This document shows positions 8,400 through 17,603 of a stretch of 64,000 nt of DNA, in pieces. The stretch is from Actinospineispora eucalypti (GTDB lineage Bacteria > Actinomycetota > Actinomycetes > Mycobacteriales > Pseudonocardiaceae). The DNA lies in the NCBI GenBank assembly GCA_014208095.1, contig JACHMT010000004.1:310001-374000 (forward strand), read 5' to 3'. The position numbers and the translations under genes were made by a program. The notes under the pieces were generated by a model. The model had not been told where the DNA came from. It saw nothing but the letters and a program-made list of their open reading frames with translations, and did not search any database. Each line of letters begins with the position of its first letter. Within the stretch, counting starts at the first letter, position 1.

Positions 8400-10310
8400 A
8401 TGGGGAACAATGAACGCGTGTCCCGTTCGGAGTCGCCGGAGCCGCCCCTCGGCGGCCGCGCGGGCTGGTCCTCCGGGGGCCGGCGCCGCAAGATGTGGCA
8501 ACGCCGGGACGAGCCGTACGACCAGGAGCGGGACCCGGACCGGGAAGAACCGGCGCCGGCGCGCCGGCCGCCGCCCCGCCAGCCGGAACGCCCGCCCGGG
8601 CCGCGCCAGCCCCAACCCGGCCACCGGGCACCCGGCCAGCCGATAGCCCAACCGCCGCCGCCCCGGCAGCCTCCACTGCCCGGACACTCGATCCCGCCCC
8701 ACCAGCGCGCGGGTTCCGCTCCCCGGCCCTCGGACGAGTTGGGCGCCGGTGGGCACGGACCTAGGGGCACGCGCGTGTACGGGCCGTTCGACGGTCCCGC
8801 CGACCAGTCCCGCGATCGAGGAGGCGGTCCCGCCGGCCCGGGCGAGCACACCGGACGGGCCGGCCACTCCGGCCACACCGGGCGCGGCGACTCCCCGCGC
8901 GAGGCGCCACCCGAGGGGGACAACCGCCGGAGCACCCCGCCGCCCCGCAAGCTGACCGTCACCCGGGTCGCGGCCTGGCGCAGCCGGCAGCTCACCGAGC
9001 AGGGCATCCGGGCTTTCCAGCGGGCGGCGGGCGCCGACGGCGCGGACCGTTCCGGGCTCCGCGCGCTCACCTACGCCACCATGCTGAACTACGCCAACGA
9101 CGCCGCGATCGCGGTGGCGCTGGCCAACACGCTGTTCTTCTCCGCCGCCACCGCCGAGTCCAAGACCAAGGTGGCGCTGTACCTGCTGATCACCGTCGCG
9201 CCGTTCGCCATCATCGCCCCGGTGATCGGCCCGCTGCTGGACCGCATCCAGCGGGGCCGCCGCGTCGCCCTGGCCGCCTCGTTCGCCGGGCGCGCGGTGC
9301 TGTGCGTGGTGATGGCCTTCCACTTCAACGACTGGGGGCTCTACCCGGCGGCGCTGGGCGTCATGGTGCTGTCCAAGTCGTTCACCGTGCTGCGCGCCGC
9401 CGTCACCCCGCGGGTGCTGCCCCGGGCGATCACCCTGGTCACCACCAACTCGCGGCTGACCGCGTTCGGGCTGATCGCGGGCGGGGTGTTCGGCGCGTTC
9501 GCCGCCGGGTTCGCCAAGCTCACCGGTTCCCCGGGCGCACTGGTGTACACCGCCGCGCTGTGCGTGCTCGGCGGTTACCTGTGCCTGCGCATCCCGCGCT
9601 GGGTGGAGGTGACCGAGGGCGAGGTGCCGGCCGCACTGCGCCACGCCGACCCGACCCGGCCCCTGCGCGCGATCGGTCCGGGTCGCGGAGGCGCCGGCCG
9701 CGCGCCCCGGCCGAAGCAGCCGATCAGCCGCCCCGTCGTCGTGGCGCTATGGGCCAACTCGGCGATCCGGGTGCTCACCGGCTTCCTGATGCTTTTCGTG
9801 GCGTTCGCGGTGAAGGCGGAGACCGAACGGGACCCGACCCGGCAGTTGGTGCTGCTCGGCCTGGTCGGCGCGGCCGCCGGGATCGGCAGTTTCGCCGGCA
9901 ACGCGGCCGGTTCGCGCAAGCTGCCCGCGCGAACCGACGCGCTGCTGTTCGGTTGCCTGGGCGCCGGGCTGCTCGGCGCGGTGGGCGCGGCGGTGTTCCC
10001 CGGGATCGCCGCCGCGACGGTGTGTGCGCTGCTCGCGTCGACCGGCAGTGCGTTGGCCAAGGTGTGCCTGGACGCGGTGATCCAGCGGGACCTGCCGGAG
10101 CGCTCGAGGGCATCCGCCTTCGGCCGGTCGGAGACGGTGCTGCAGCTGGCCTGGGTTACCGGCGGCGCGGCCGGGGTGCTGCTGCCGCCGGTCTACTGGA
10201 TCGGGTTCACGGTGGTCGCCGGGCTGGTCGCGCTGGTCGGTGCGCAGGCGGTGCTGATCAGCCGGGGTGGCTCGTTGCTGCCGTGGCTGCGGCACCGGGA
10301 GGCGATGTGA
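8400..10310 (+). CDS. MFS transporter with a long proline-rich cytoplasmic N-terminus
   Basis: 636 residues. Residues 1-185 are hydrophilic and rich in Pro, Arg and Gly, with no hydrophobic stretch; the rest contains about twelve membrane segments starting near residue 230 (YATMLNYANDAAIAVALANT) with MFS-like loop GPLLDRIQRGRRVAL. The same gene order (MFS, DUF2771 and DUF3027 adjacent) is seen in mycobacteria, but there the N-terminal extension is much shorter (recollection, not measured). The transported compound is unknown. Start is uncertain: ATG at 8400 or GTG at 8418. The final codon and stop overlap the GTG of the next gene (GTGA), so they are translated together. Confidence 0.82.
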   Translation: MGNNERVSRSESPEPPLGGRAGWSSGGRRRKMWQRRDEPYDQERDPDREEPAPARRPPPRQPERPPGPRQPQPGHRAPGQPIAQPPPPRQPPLPGHSIPPHQRAGSAPRPSDELGAGGHGPRGTRVYGPFDGPADQSRDRGGGPAGPGEHTGRAGHSGHTGRGDSPREAPPEGDNRRSTPPPRKLTVTRVAAWRSRQLTEQGIRAFQRAAGADGADRSGLRALTYATMLNYANDAAIAVALANTLFFSAATAESKTKVALYLLITVAPFAIIAPVIGPLLDRIQRGRRVALAASFAGRAVLCVVMAFHFNDWGLYPAALGVMVLSKSFTVLRAAVTPRVLPRAITLVTTNSRLTAFGLIAGGVFGAFAAGFAKLTGSPGALVYTAALCVLGGYLCLRIPRWVEVTEGEVPAALRHADPTRPLRAIGPGRGGAGRAPRPKQPISRPVVVALWANSAIRVLTGFLMLFVAFAVKAETERDPTRQLVLLGLVGAAAGIGSFAGNAAGSRKLPARTDALLFGCLGAGLLGAVGAAVFPGIAAATVCALLASTGSALAKVCLDAVIQRDLPERSRASAFGRSETVLQLAWVTGGAAGVLLPPVYWIGFTVVAGLVALVGAQAVLISRGGSLLPWLRHREAM

Positions 10311-10783
10311 GCGCCGCCCTGCGCGGGGTGCTCGCGGCCGGCCTGCTGGCCGGGGCCGTCGGCTGCGGGTCCGGGGGCCCGCCGGCCGTCGAGTTCAGCT
10401 CGGCCGCCGGCACGTTGAGCACCGGCCCGGCGCAGTACTGCGACATCGCGGTCAAGGACTGTGCGAACCACCCGGACTCGGTGATCAGGCTGCCGGTGCC
10501 GCCGGGGCAGTCGCTGCGCATCAAGGTGCCGGACGAGGTGGCCGCCGGGCCGTGGGTCGTGGCGTTCGCCTACCGGCCGGCCGCCGGCGGCGAGCAGCAG
10601 AGCGGGCGCAGCGCCCTGTTCCTGCCCAACCAGCGCCGCGACTACGAGCTGGTGCTGCCCGCGCCGACCGACCAGCTGCTCACCGCCCAGGTGCAGCAGT
10701 TCGGCGGCGGCCAACCGGTGCTGGACCAGAACGGCGAACCGGCGTTCCCGATCCGCGGCAGCTGGGTACTCGTTACCTCGTAG
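10307..10783 (+). CDS. DUF2771 lipoprotein
   Basis: 158 residues starting with GTG overlapping the upstream stop. The N-terminus LLAGAVGCGSGG contains a lipobox (AVGC), predicting a membrane-anchored lipoprotein. The mature domain contains YCDIAVKDC with two cysteines likely to form a disulfide and VKVPDEVAAGPW-type strands; this is the DUF2771 family, whose genes stand next to this MFS gene across actinobacteria. Position and coupling suggest a partner of the transporter, but no function is known. The gene ends 15 bp before a 43-bp repeat shared with 21014-21056. Confidence 0.83.
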   Translation: MSAALRGVLAAGLLAGAVGCGSGGPPAVEFSSAAGTLSTGPAQYCDIAVKDCANHPDSVIRLPVPPGQSLRIKVPDEVAAGPWVVAFAYRPAAGGEQQSGRSALFLPNQRRDYELVLPAPTDQLLTAQVQQFGGGQPVLDQNGEPAFPIRGSWVLVTS

Positions 10784-10798
10784 TGTCTCCTCCCGCGT

Positions 10799-10841
10799 GC
10801 GCCTAACTGGGCGCCCGCTCGGCGAGCGCGTTCCGCGCTAG
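10799..10841. repeat. 43-bp dispersed repeat, copy 1
   Basis: Begins GCGCCTAACTGGGCGC and ends TTCCGCGCTAG; identical to 21014-21056 at 39 of 43 positions. Flanking bases extend an inverted repeat of the type GCGYGCGCCTA / TAGGCGYGCGC. It lies between convergent genes, and its terminal CTAG provides the stop codon of the leftward response-regulator gene. It may act as a bidirectional terminator. Confidence 0.8.
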
Positions 10842-11596
10842 GCGTGCGCGCCCATCGGGTAGACCGTGGCGCTGGGCACGTCCAGGCGCAGCCCGACGCC
10901 GCGCACGGTGTGCAGGTAGCGCGGTGCCTTGCCGCTCTCCCGGAGCTTGCGGCGCAGCCAGGAGACGTGCACGTCGACGGTCCGGTCGGCGTGGTTGTAC
11001 GGCATCTGCCACACCTCGGCGAGCAGCTCCCGCCGGGTGACCACCTGGCCGGCGCGGTGGGCCAGGTAGCAGAGCAGGTCGAACTCCTTGGGGGAGAGCG
11101 AGAGCGACCGGCCCTCCAGCTCCGCGGTGCGGGCCACCGGGTCGACCGTCAGCCCGCCCAGCACCAGGCTGGACCGCCGGGACCGGGCCCACCCGGCCCG
11201 GCGCAGCACCGCGCGCACCCGGGCCAGCAGTGCGCTCGCGCCGATCGGGATGACCAGGTAGTCGTCCGCGCCCGCGTCCAGCGCCTCGATCATGTGGTTC
11301 TCGTCGGTGCGGGCGCTCATCGCGATCACCGGCAGGTGGTCGATGGTGGCGCGCATGCGGGGGAGCAGCGCGACCCCGTCGGCGTCCGGCAGCGACACGT
11401 CCATCAGCACCAGGTCCGCGGGTCGCTCGGACAGTGCGTGCAGCCCGGCGGCCCCGGTGGCCGCCGAGCTGGCCAGGTAGCCCGCCTCGGTGAGCGCGCG
11501 AACCAGGCCAGCCTGTTGGAGGGGGTCTTCCCCGACAACCAATACGTGTGGCACGTAGGTAAACCTAGCCGTTCTTGCTATAACATTGGAAGTCAT
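10838..11596 (-). CDS. Orphan OmpR/PhoB-type response regulator with an atypical receiver
   Basis: 252 residues from ATG 11596 (GTG at 11605 also possible). Residues 17-130 form a CheY-like receiver with the phospho-acceptor Asp66 (LVLMDVSLPD). The first acidic pair is reduced to GED, and the normally invariant Lys in the YLxKP motif is Ile116 (DYLVIPIGA). Residues about 145-245 are a winged-helix DNA-binding domain (SPKEFDLLCYLAHRAGQVVTR, YNHADRTVDVHVSWLRRKLR, YLHTVRGVGLRL). No histidine kinase gene is adjacent. Receivers lacking the Lys often work without normal phosphorylation, so this regulator may be constitutive or controlled by another signal (inference). The last residues and stop come from the 43-bp repeat. 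Confidence 0.87.
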   Translation of the reverse strand: MTSNVIARTARFTYVPHVLVVGEDPLQQAGLVRALTEAGYLASSAATGAAGLHALSERPADLVLMDVSLPDADGVALLPRMRATIDHLPVIAMSARTDENHMIEALDAGADDYLVIPIGASALLARVRAVLRRAGWARSRRSSLVLGGLTVDPVARTAELEGRSLSLSPKEFDLLCYLAHRAGQVVTRRELLAEVWQMPYNHADRTVDVHVSWLRRKLRESGKAPRYLHTVRGVGLRLDVPSATVYPMGAHA

Positions 11597-11605
11597 AGAG
11601 TGCAC

Positions 11606-11984
11606 TCAGTACTCAGTATGCCGAGCGTCACGATTTTGTCACCAATGGGCCTCGAACGGTAGACCGGGGGATCATCAATCTGGTCCCCGGCCGCCGGGGG
11701 GACGTCGGCGCGGACCCGTCGATCGAGGCTAATGAGTGCAACGAAAGCGCAGGTGAATAGCGCTGTCGCGGTAGGTCAGCCGCACCTTGCGAGGTCGTGG
11801 TGATGCGCCTGGCCGGACGCCCGGCGACCCACCCTCGGACTGGGCGCCGACCCTTCCCCGTCGACCCTGTCCGGCGCCCGATCGGCGGCCAAAGCTTCGC
11901 CGGTGTGAGGGATCTCTCACTGGTCAGATACTACGCCGAACGGGCTACACAGGGTACCTAAATAGCATATAGCGACATATGAAC
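11606..11984. other. 379-bp intergenic region upstream of the response regulator
   Basis: No gene is supported here; short open frames lack family-like sequence. On the minus strand GTGACA, a 16-base spacer and CATACT (about 11619-11646) could be a promoter for the regulator. A tandem ACTGAGT repeat (11603-11618) sits between it and the start codon. The left part towards the cold-shock gene (11940-11984) is unusually AT-rich for this genome. Confidence 0.4.
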
Positions 11985-12380
11985 CTAGCCGTCCAGGTCG
12001 CGCGCCACCGCACGGACCACTTCCGCAGCCAGCTTCGAGGTCTTCCGGTCGGGGTAGCGGCCCCGGCGCAGGTCGGGCTGCACCTTGGAGTCCAGGAGCT
12101 TGATCATGTCCTCGATCAGGCCGTGCAGCTCCTCGGCGGGCCGCCGCCGCGCCTCCACCACCGAGGGTGGGGCGTCCACCAGCCGGACGGACAGCGCCTG
12201 AGGCCCGCGCCGACCCTCGGCCATGCCGAACTCGACGCGCTGGCCGGATTTCAGGCCGTCCACACCAGCGGGAAGGGCGGCTTTGCGGACGTAAACGTCC
12301 TGCCCCCCGTCTTGGGAGAGAAAGCCGAAGCCCTTCTCAGCGTCGTACCATTTGACCCGGCCGGTCGGCACCCTGCTCAC
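11985..12380 (-). CDS. Cold-shock domain protein with C-terminal extension (CspB-like)
   Basis: 131 residues, GTG start. Residues 5-65 are a cold-shock OB-fold with RNP1 KGFGFL and RNP2-like VYVRKAAL, where Phe and Tyr stack on single-stranded nucleic acid. RNP2 normally reads VFVH; the change to VYVRK is typical of the longer actinobacterial paralogue that carries a second, roughly 65-residue acidic/basic extension as here. Such proteins are RNA chaperones in the cytoplasm. It stands alone between the response regulator and the acyl-CoA synthetase, both on the same strand. The extension's role is unknown. Confidence 0.9.
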   Translation of the reverse strand: MSRVPTGRVKWYDAEKGFGFLSQDGGQDVYVRKAALPAGVDGLKSGQRVEFGMAEGRRGPQALSVRLVDAPPSVVEARRRPAEELHGLIEDMIKLLDSKVQPDLRRGRYPDRKTSKLAAEVVRAVARDLDG

Positions 12381-12495
12381 CCATCCCTTGCTGGTATCAC
12401 GACGAACGCGCCCCGAGCCGTGCTGGTCGCCAAGCCGGGACGCGCGAAGTCCAGCCTAGCGTTGATCCCCGTTATCGTGCGCGCCTTATCCGCGG

Positions 12496-14130
12496 TTAAT
12501 TGGCCGGGGAAAGTCCCAGCAGTTCCACCGAACGCTCCCGCATCTCCACCTTGCGCACCTTGCCGGTCACGGTCATCGGGAAATCGTCCACCAGGTGCAC
12601 GTAGCGAGGGATCTTGTAGTGCGCGAGCTTGCCCGTGGCGTACTCCCGCAGCGACTCGGCGGTGAGCGGCTCGGCGCCCTCGCGCATGCGCACCCAGGCG
12701 CACAGCTCCTCGCCGTAGCGCGCGTCCGGCACGCCGATGACCTGCGCGTCCAGCACGTCGGGATGGGTGTAGAGGAACTCCTCGATCTCCCGGGGGTAGA
12801 TGTTCTCCCCGCCCCGGATGACCATGTCCTTGATCCGCCCGGTGATGCTCAGGTAGCCGTCGCTGTCCATCACCGCCAGGTCGCCGGTGTGCATCCAGCG
12901 GCCCGCGTCGATCGCCTCGGCGGTCTTCTCCGGCTCGTTCCAGTATCCGAGCATCACCGAGTAGCCGCGGGTGCACAGCTCGCCCGGCTCGCCCCGGGGC
13001 TGGGTCAGCCCGGTGACCGGGTCGATCACCTTGACCTCGACGTGCGGGTGCACCCGGCCGACCGTGGAGACCCGGCGCTCCAGCGAGTCGTCCGCCCGGG
13101 TCTGGGTGGACACCGGTGAGGTCTCGGTCATGCCGTAGCAGATGCCGACCTCGGTCATGCCCATCCGGTTGATGACCTGCTTCATCACCTCGACCGGGCA
13201 CGGCGAGCCGGCCATGATCCCGGTGCGCAGCGAGGACAGGTCGTAGGACTCGAAGTCCGGCTCGGCCAGTTCCGCGATGAACATCGTGGGCACCCCGTAC
13301 AGCGAGGTGCACCGCTCCTGGGCGACCGCCGCCAGCGTGGCCTTCGGCTCGAAGGACGGCGCCGGGATGATCATGGCGGAGCCGTGCGTTGTGGCGCCGA
13401 GGTTGCCCATCACCATGCCGAAGCAGTGGTAGAACGGCACCGGGATGCACACCCGGTCCAGCTCGGTGTACCCGCACAGCTCGCCGACGAAGTAGCCGTT
13501 GTTCAGGATGTTGTGGTGGGACAGCGTGGCACCCTTGGGAAACCCGGTGGTGCCGCTGGTGTACTGGATGTTGATCGGGTCGTCCGGGCTCAGGTTTTTT
13601 TGCGCGGCGGCGAGGTCGGCCCGGTCGCGTTCGCTCGCGCGCGCGAGTCGTTCCCACTCCGGGGAGCCGAGCAGGAACACCTGCTTGAGTGCCGCGCAGC
13701 GCGGCCGCACCTCTTCGATCATGGCGGCGTAGTCGGAGGTCTTGAAGCTGGGCGCGGCGACCAGGGTGCCGATGCCGGCCTGGTTGAGCACGAACTCCAG
13801 CTCGTGCGTGCGGTACGCCGGGTTGATGTTGACCAGGATGACGCCGATCTTCGCCGTGGCGTACTGGGTCAGCGTCCACTCCGCCCGGTTCGGGGACCAG
13901 ATGCCCAGCCGGTCACCCTTGGCCAGCCCGGCGTCCAGCAGGCCGAGCGCCAGCCTTTCCACGTCGGTGACGAACTCGCGGTACGTCCAGCGCTGTCCGG
14001 TCTGCACCTCGACCAGGGCGTCCCGGTCCGGGAACTGGGCCGCGGTGCGGTCCAGGTTGTCGCCGATGGTGTCGCCCAGCAGCGGCTGGTCGGCGGTCGC
14101 GGAGGCGTAGGACGGGAGGGCGGGGCTCAC
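12496..14130 (-). CDS. Fatty acyl-CoA synthetase (AMP-forming, FadD-like)
   Basis: 544 residues. The AMP-binding signature YTSGTTGFPKGATLSH (P-loop/A3), GICYGMTETSP (A5), GELCTRGYSVMLGYW (A6 region), WMHTGDLAVMDSDGYLSITGR (A7/A8) and the catalytic Lys near the C-terminus in MTVTGKVRK (A10) are all present and in order. The enzyme activates a carboxylic acid, probably medium- or long-chain, as acyl-AMP and transfers it to CoA. The GTG start at 14130 is chosen because GAGGAG lies 6 bases upstream. The frame is open much further upstream, but that part overlaps the transporter gene and lacks family-like sequence. Chain-length preference cannot be read from the sequence. Confidence 0.92.
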   Translation of the reverse strand: MSPALPSYASATADQPLLGDTIGDNLDRTAAQFPDRDALVEVQTGQRWTYREFVTDVERLALGLLDAGLAKGDRLGIWSPNRAEWTLTQYATAKIGVILVNINPAYRTHELEFVLNQAGIGTLVAAPSFKTSDYAAMIEEVRPRCAALKQVFLLGSPEWERLARASERDRADLAAAQKNLSPDDPINIQYTSGTTGFPKGATLSHHNILNNGYFVGELCGYTELDRVCIPVPFYHCFGMVMGNLGATTHGSAMIIPAPSFEPKATLAAVAQERCTSLYGVPTMFIAELAEPDFESYDLSSLRTGIMAGSPCPVEVMKQVINRMGMTEVGICYGMTETSPVSTQTRADDSLERRVSTVGRVHPHVEVKVIDPVTGLTQPRGEPGELCTRGYSVMLGYWNEPEKTAEAIDAGRWMHTGDLAVMDSDGYLSITGRIKDMVIRGGENIYPREIEEFLYTHPDVLDAQVIGVPDARYGEELCAWVRMREGAEPLTAESLREYATGKLAHYKIPRYVHLVDDFPMTVTGKVRKVEMRERSVELLGLSPAN

Positions 14131-14231
14131 GGTGGCTCCTCGGATGCGCACGGCGGTGTACAGCGACAACATCCTGCCTGTACCTGAGAGCCCGCACCAG
14201 CCCACCAACGTGCCACACGGGTAACGAAGCG

Positions 14232-15527
14232 TCAGGACTCCCGGGGCTCGCGGATGAGGATCACGGCGATCAGGCTGATCACGCCGACCAGCACCATGTA
14301 GGCGGAGATGGACAGCGAGGTGCCGGTGCCGGCGTACAGCGCCGTGGCGATCATCGGGGCGAAGCCGCCACCGAGCACCGCGCCGGCCGCATAGCTGATC
14401 GACGCCCCGCTGTACCGGAACCGGGGCTCGAACATGCCCGCGAACAGTGCCGACTGCGGTCCGTAGGACGCGCCGAGGCCGATGGTCAGCAGGATCACCG
14501 CGACCAGCATCCACGCCGTTGCCTTGGTGTCCAGCAGCAGGAAGAACGGCACCGACCAGACCACCAGCAGCACCGAGCCGACCAGGTACACCGGCCGGCG
14601 CCCGATCCGGTCCGACCAGATTGCCGCCGCCACGATGCTGACCAGCCAGGACACGCTGCCGACGATCACCACGATGAGCATCAGGTTGCGGCTCACCTTG
14701 AGCACCTGGGTGCCGTAGGAGAGCAGGTAGGCGAGGAACACGTAGCCGATCGCGGTGTTGGCGATGAAGCTGACGGCGGCCAGCACCAGCTCGCGGGGGC
14801 GTTCCCTGGCCACCTCGACCACCGGGGCGCGGCTGCGCGCGGAGCGTTCGGACAGCTCCCGAAACACCGGGCTCTCCTCGATGCGCAGCCGGATGAACAG
14901 CCCGACGGCGACCAGCAGGATGCTGATCAGGAACGGCACCCGCCAGCCCCAGGCCTCGAACTGCGCCTTGCTGGTCAGGTTGCTCATCAGGAAGAACATC
15001 AACTGGGCCAGGATCAACCCGGCCGGCACGCCGATCTGGGAGAAGGAGCCGTAGCGGCCTCGCTGGCCGGCCGGCGCGTGTTCCACCGCCATCAGCGCCG
15101 CGCCGCCCCACTCGCCGCCGGCCGACAACCCCTGCAACAGCCGCAGCGCCAGCAGCAGGATCGGCGCCCACAGGCCGATCTGCCCGTAGGTGGGCAGCAG
15201 GCCGACGCCGACCGTCGCCGCGCCCATCAGCAGCAGCGACGCGATCAGCATCGCCTTGCGCCCCAGCACGTCGCCGAAGTGGCCCCACAGCACCCCGCCG
15301 ATCGGCCGGGCCAGGAAGCCGACCCCGAGGGTGGCGAACGCGGCCAGCGTGCCGGACGAGGTGGACAGCGGGGAGAAGAACTGCGAGCCGAAGATCAGCG
15401 CCGCCGCCGTGGAGTAGATGAAGTAGTCGTACCACTCGATAGTCGTGCCAACCGCGCTGGCCAGAGCCACGCGGCGCAGCTGGCCGGGATCGGTCGACTC
15501 GGCACCGAGCGCGGGAGAGGTAGCCAC
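14232..15527 (-). CDS. MFS metabolite:proton symporter (MHS family)
   Basis: 431 residues from GTG 15527, twelve predicted membrane segments. The opening SAVGTTIEWYDYFIYSTAAA, the loop GHFGDVLGRKAML and RLLQGLSAGGEWGGA are hallmarks of the metabolite:H+ symporter family (ShiA, ProP, KgtP relatives), which take up organic acids, shikimate or osmolytes. The substrate cannot be deduced. It shares direction with the acyl-CoA synthetase gene 100 bp downstream and could be in one transcript, in which case uptake of an organic acid followed by CoA activation would be logical (inference). Earlier in-frame codons would give a Cys-rich leader without family similarity and were not used. Confidence 0.87.
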   Translation of the reverse strand: MATSPALGAESTDPGQLRRVALASAVGTTIEWYDYFIYSTAAALIFGSQFFSPLSTSSGTLAAFATLGVGFLARPIGGVLWGHFGDVLGRKAMLIASLLLMGAATVGVGLLPTYGQIGLWAPILLLALRLLQGLSAGGEWGGAALMAVEHAPAGQRGRYGSFSQIGVPAGLILAQLMFFLMSNLTSKAQFEAWGWRVPFLISILLVAVGLFIRLRIEESPVFRELSERSARSRAPVVEVARERPRELVLAAVSFIANTAIGYVFLAYLLSYGTQVLKVSRNLMLIVVIVGSVSWLVSIVAAAIWSDRIGRRPVYLVGSVLLVVWSVPFFLLLDTKATAWMLVAVILLTIGLGASYGPQSALFAGMFEPRFRYSGASISYAAGAVLGGGFAPMIATALYAGTGTSLSISAYMVLVGVISLIAVILIREPRES

Positions 15528-15588
15528 GGCGCAACCATGACACAGGCCACAGCGCAGAGCCAGGGATCGTTTTCCGACCGTTGCCTGC

Positions 15589-16077
15589 TCAGGCGCCGCC
15601 GTGTGGTTCCTCGAGCTCGCGCCATTCCTCGTCGACCCGGACATCGGGGCCGAACAGCTTGCCGAGCCGGCGGCCGAGCTCCGGGCTGTGCTGGTTGGAC
15701 ATGATGACGGTGTCGTCCGGCCAACGCAGGGTCAGCGTGGTCCGGTTGTAGCCCTCGTCGGTGTCCCCGGTGTGCTCCACCCGCACGCTCAGCTCGGCGG
15801 TGAGCCGGGTCCGCTTCCTGGTCCTACTGGTCAGCCGCACCTGGCTTCGCGTGATGAATGCCGTGTGTGGCTGCCGGCGGTCATCCAGGTGGCCGAGCAC
15901 CGCGCCCACCAGGCCGAGGCCGAGCACACCGAACGCCCAGTTGGGAGACAGTCCGAAGAAGTGGTAACCCGCGCCCATGCCGAGGGCGCCCACCATCAGG
16001 CCGCCGGTCGCGCAGCCCAGGCAACCGCTGCCCCCGGTGTTCCGCCAGACCACCGTGTCAACGACTTCGTCGGCCAT
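15589..16077 (-). CDS. Hypothetical membrane protein
   Basis: 162 residues from ATG 16077. Two hydrophobic segments (about residues 20-37 and 44-62, containing GCLGCATGGLMVG) are followed by a soluble Arg/Thr-rich domain of about 95 residues with alternating strands (TRLTAELSVRVEH, NRTTLTLRWPDD). No family recognised. It stands between the MHS transporter and katA on the same strand. An upstream GTG in the same frame would add about 12 charged residues. Confidence 0.65.
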   Translation of the reverse strand: MADEVVDTVVWRNTGGSGCLGCATGGLMVGALGMGAGYHFFGLSPNWAFGVLGLGLVGAVLGHLDDRRQPHTAFITRSQVRLTSRTRKRTRLTAELSVRVEHTGDTDEGYNRTTLTLRWPDDTVIMSNQHSPELGRRLGKLFGPDVRVDEEWRELEEPHGGA

Positions 16078-16151
16078 TTCCCGGTCAACCCTCTCGCCGC
16101 CCCCGCCGCCCATCGTGCGCGAAGCGGGGGCCGGGAGGTTACCGGGTTTGA

Positions 16152-17603
16152 TCAGCCGCCGTTGCGGACGGCTCGTTCGATGCGGTCGCCGATCTCCTTG
16201 TCGATGTTCTTCCAGTACTGGAAGGCCCGCTCGCGGATCTCGTCGGAGACCACCCCGCCGATCGCGCCCGCCGCGTTGGACACCAGCCGCTCCCGCTGGG
16301 CGTCGTCCATGACCTGGTTGATCAGGGTGTTGGGTTGGCCGAAGTCGTCGTCATCGGGGCGCAGGGTGTAGGCGTGCCGGACCATCTCGCCGTCCGCCGC
16401 GTACAGGCCGGTCTCGGCGCCGCGCACCGGGTCCGCCTTCGGTCCGCCCAGTGAGTTCGGCGCGTACACCGGGTCGGAGACGTTGTGCACCCGCATCGCG
16501 CCGTCCTTGGAGTAGCTGTGCACCGGGCTCTTCGGCCGGTTCACCGGGATCTGCTGGTAGTTCACCCCCAGCCGGGCGCGGTGGGCGTCCGCGTAGGAGA
16601 AACCGCGGGCCAGCAGCATCTTGTCCGGCGAGAGGCCGGTGCCGGGCACCAGGTTGTTCGGCTGGAAGGCCGCCTGCTCCATCTCGGTGTGGTAGTCGGT
16701 GACGTTGCGGTTCAGGGTCAGCTTGCCGACCTCGATCAGCGGGTAGTCGGAGTGCGGCCAGACCTTGGTGAGGTCGAACGGGTTGAACCGGTAGGTCTTG
16801 GCGTCCTCGTACGGCATGATCTGCATGTTCAGCGTCCAGGACGGGAAGTCGCCGGCCTTGATCGAGTTGTACAGGTCGCGCTGGTGGTAGTCGCCGTCCT
16901 CGCCCGCGATCCGGTCGGCGTCCGCCTGGGTCAGGAAGTCGACCGGCTGGTCGCACCGGAAGTGGTACTTGACCCAGAACTGCTCGCCCGCCGCGTTGGA
17001 CCACGAGTAGGTGTGGCTGGAGTAGCCGTTCATGTTGCGCCAGGTCTTCGGGATGCCCCGGTCGCCGAACAGCCAGGTCACCTGGTGCGCGGACTCCGGC
17101 GACAGGGACCAGAAGTCCCACTGCATGTCCGGGTCGCGCAGGTTGTTCGCGGCCAGCCGCTTCTGGCTGCGGATGAAGTGCTGGAACTTCATCGGGTCCC
17201 GGACGAAGAACACCGGGGTGTTGTTGCCGACGATGTCCAGGTTGCCCTCGGAGGTGTAGAACTTCACCGCGAAACCGCGCGGGTCGCGCCAGGTGTCCGG
17301 GCTGCCCCGCTCGCCGGCGACGCTGGAGAACCGGATCAGCAGGTCGGTCGTGGTGCCGGGCTGGAAGACAGCGGCCCGGGTGTACCGGCTGAGGTCGCCG
17401 GTGACCACGAACTCGCCGAACGCCCCTCCGCCCTTGGCGTGGGGCTGGCGCTCCGGGATGCGCTCCCGGTTGAACGCCGCCATCTGCTCGATCAGGTAGT
17501 GGTCCTGCAGGAGGACCGGGCCGTCCGGGCCGACGGTGAGCGAGTGCTCGTCGCTGGCGACCGGGATTCCGGCATCAGTGGTGGTGGGTGGAGTGGAGGT
17601 CAA
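16152..17603 (-). CDS. katA: Monofunctional heme catalase (clade 3)
   Basis: 483 residues, the usual length of small-subunit catalases. The distal His is H55 in HAKGGGAFGEF, the distal Asn N128 in GNNTPVFFVRDP, and the heme-ligand Tyr is Y337 in FSYADAHRARLG. The segments IRFSSVAGERGSPDTWRDPRG and PRSYxW-like ITLNRN regions also fit. It breaks down hydrogen peroxide in the cytoplasm. The start is TTG at 17603 with GAAGGAG 8 bases upstream; this places the start 29 bp inside the end of the furA-like gene, so translation of katA probably depends on translation of its regulator. The preceding Fur-family gene is the expected peroxide-responsive repressor. Confidence 0.93.
   Translation of the reverse strand: MTSTPPTTTDAGIPVASDEHSLTVGPDGPVLLQDHYLIEQMAAFNRERIPERQPHAKGGGAFGEFVVTGDLSRYTRAAVFQPGTTTDLLIRFSSVAGERGSPDTWRDPRGFAVKFYTSEGNLDIVGNNTPVFFVRDPMKFQHFIRSQKRLAANNLRDPDMQWDFWSLSPESAHQVTWLFGDRGIPKTWRNMNGYSSHTYSWSNAAGEQFWVKYHFRCDQPVDFLTQADADRIAGEDGDYHQRDLYNSIKAGDFPSWTLNMQIMPYEDAKTYRFNPFDLTKVWPHSDYPLIEVGKLTLNRNVTDYHTEMEQAAFQPNNLVPGTGLSPDKMLLARGFSYADAHRARLGVNYQQIPVNRPKSPVHSYSKDGAMRVHNVSDPVYAPNSLGGPKADPVRGAETGLYAADGEMVRHAYTLRPDDDDFGQPNTLINQVMDDAQRERLVSNAAGAIGGVVSDEIRERAFQYWKNIDKEIGDRIERAVRNGG

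Noticed and set aside
12496..15543. 1015-codon frame joining the acyl-CoA synthetase with sequence over the transporter gene
   Set aside because: The part beyond 14130 has no protein-family pattern and overlaps the MHS transporter in another frame. A ribosome-binding site GAGGAG supports the GTG at 14130.
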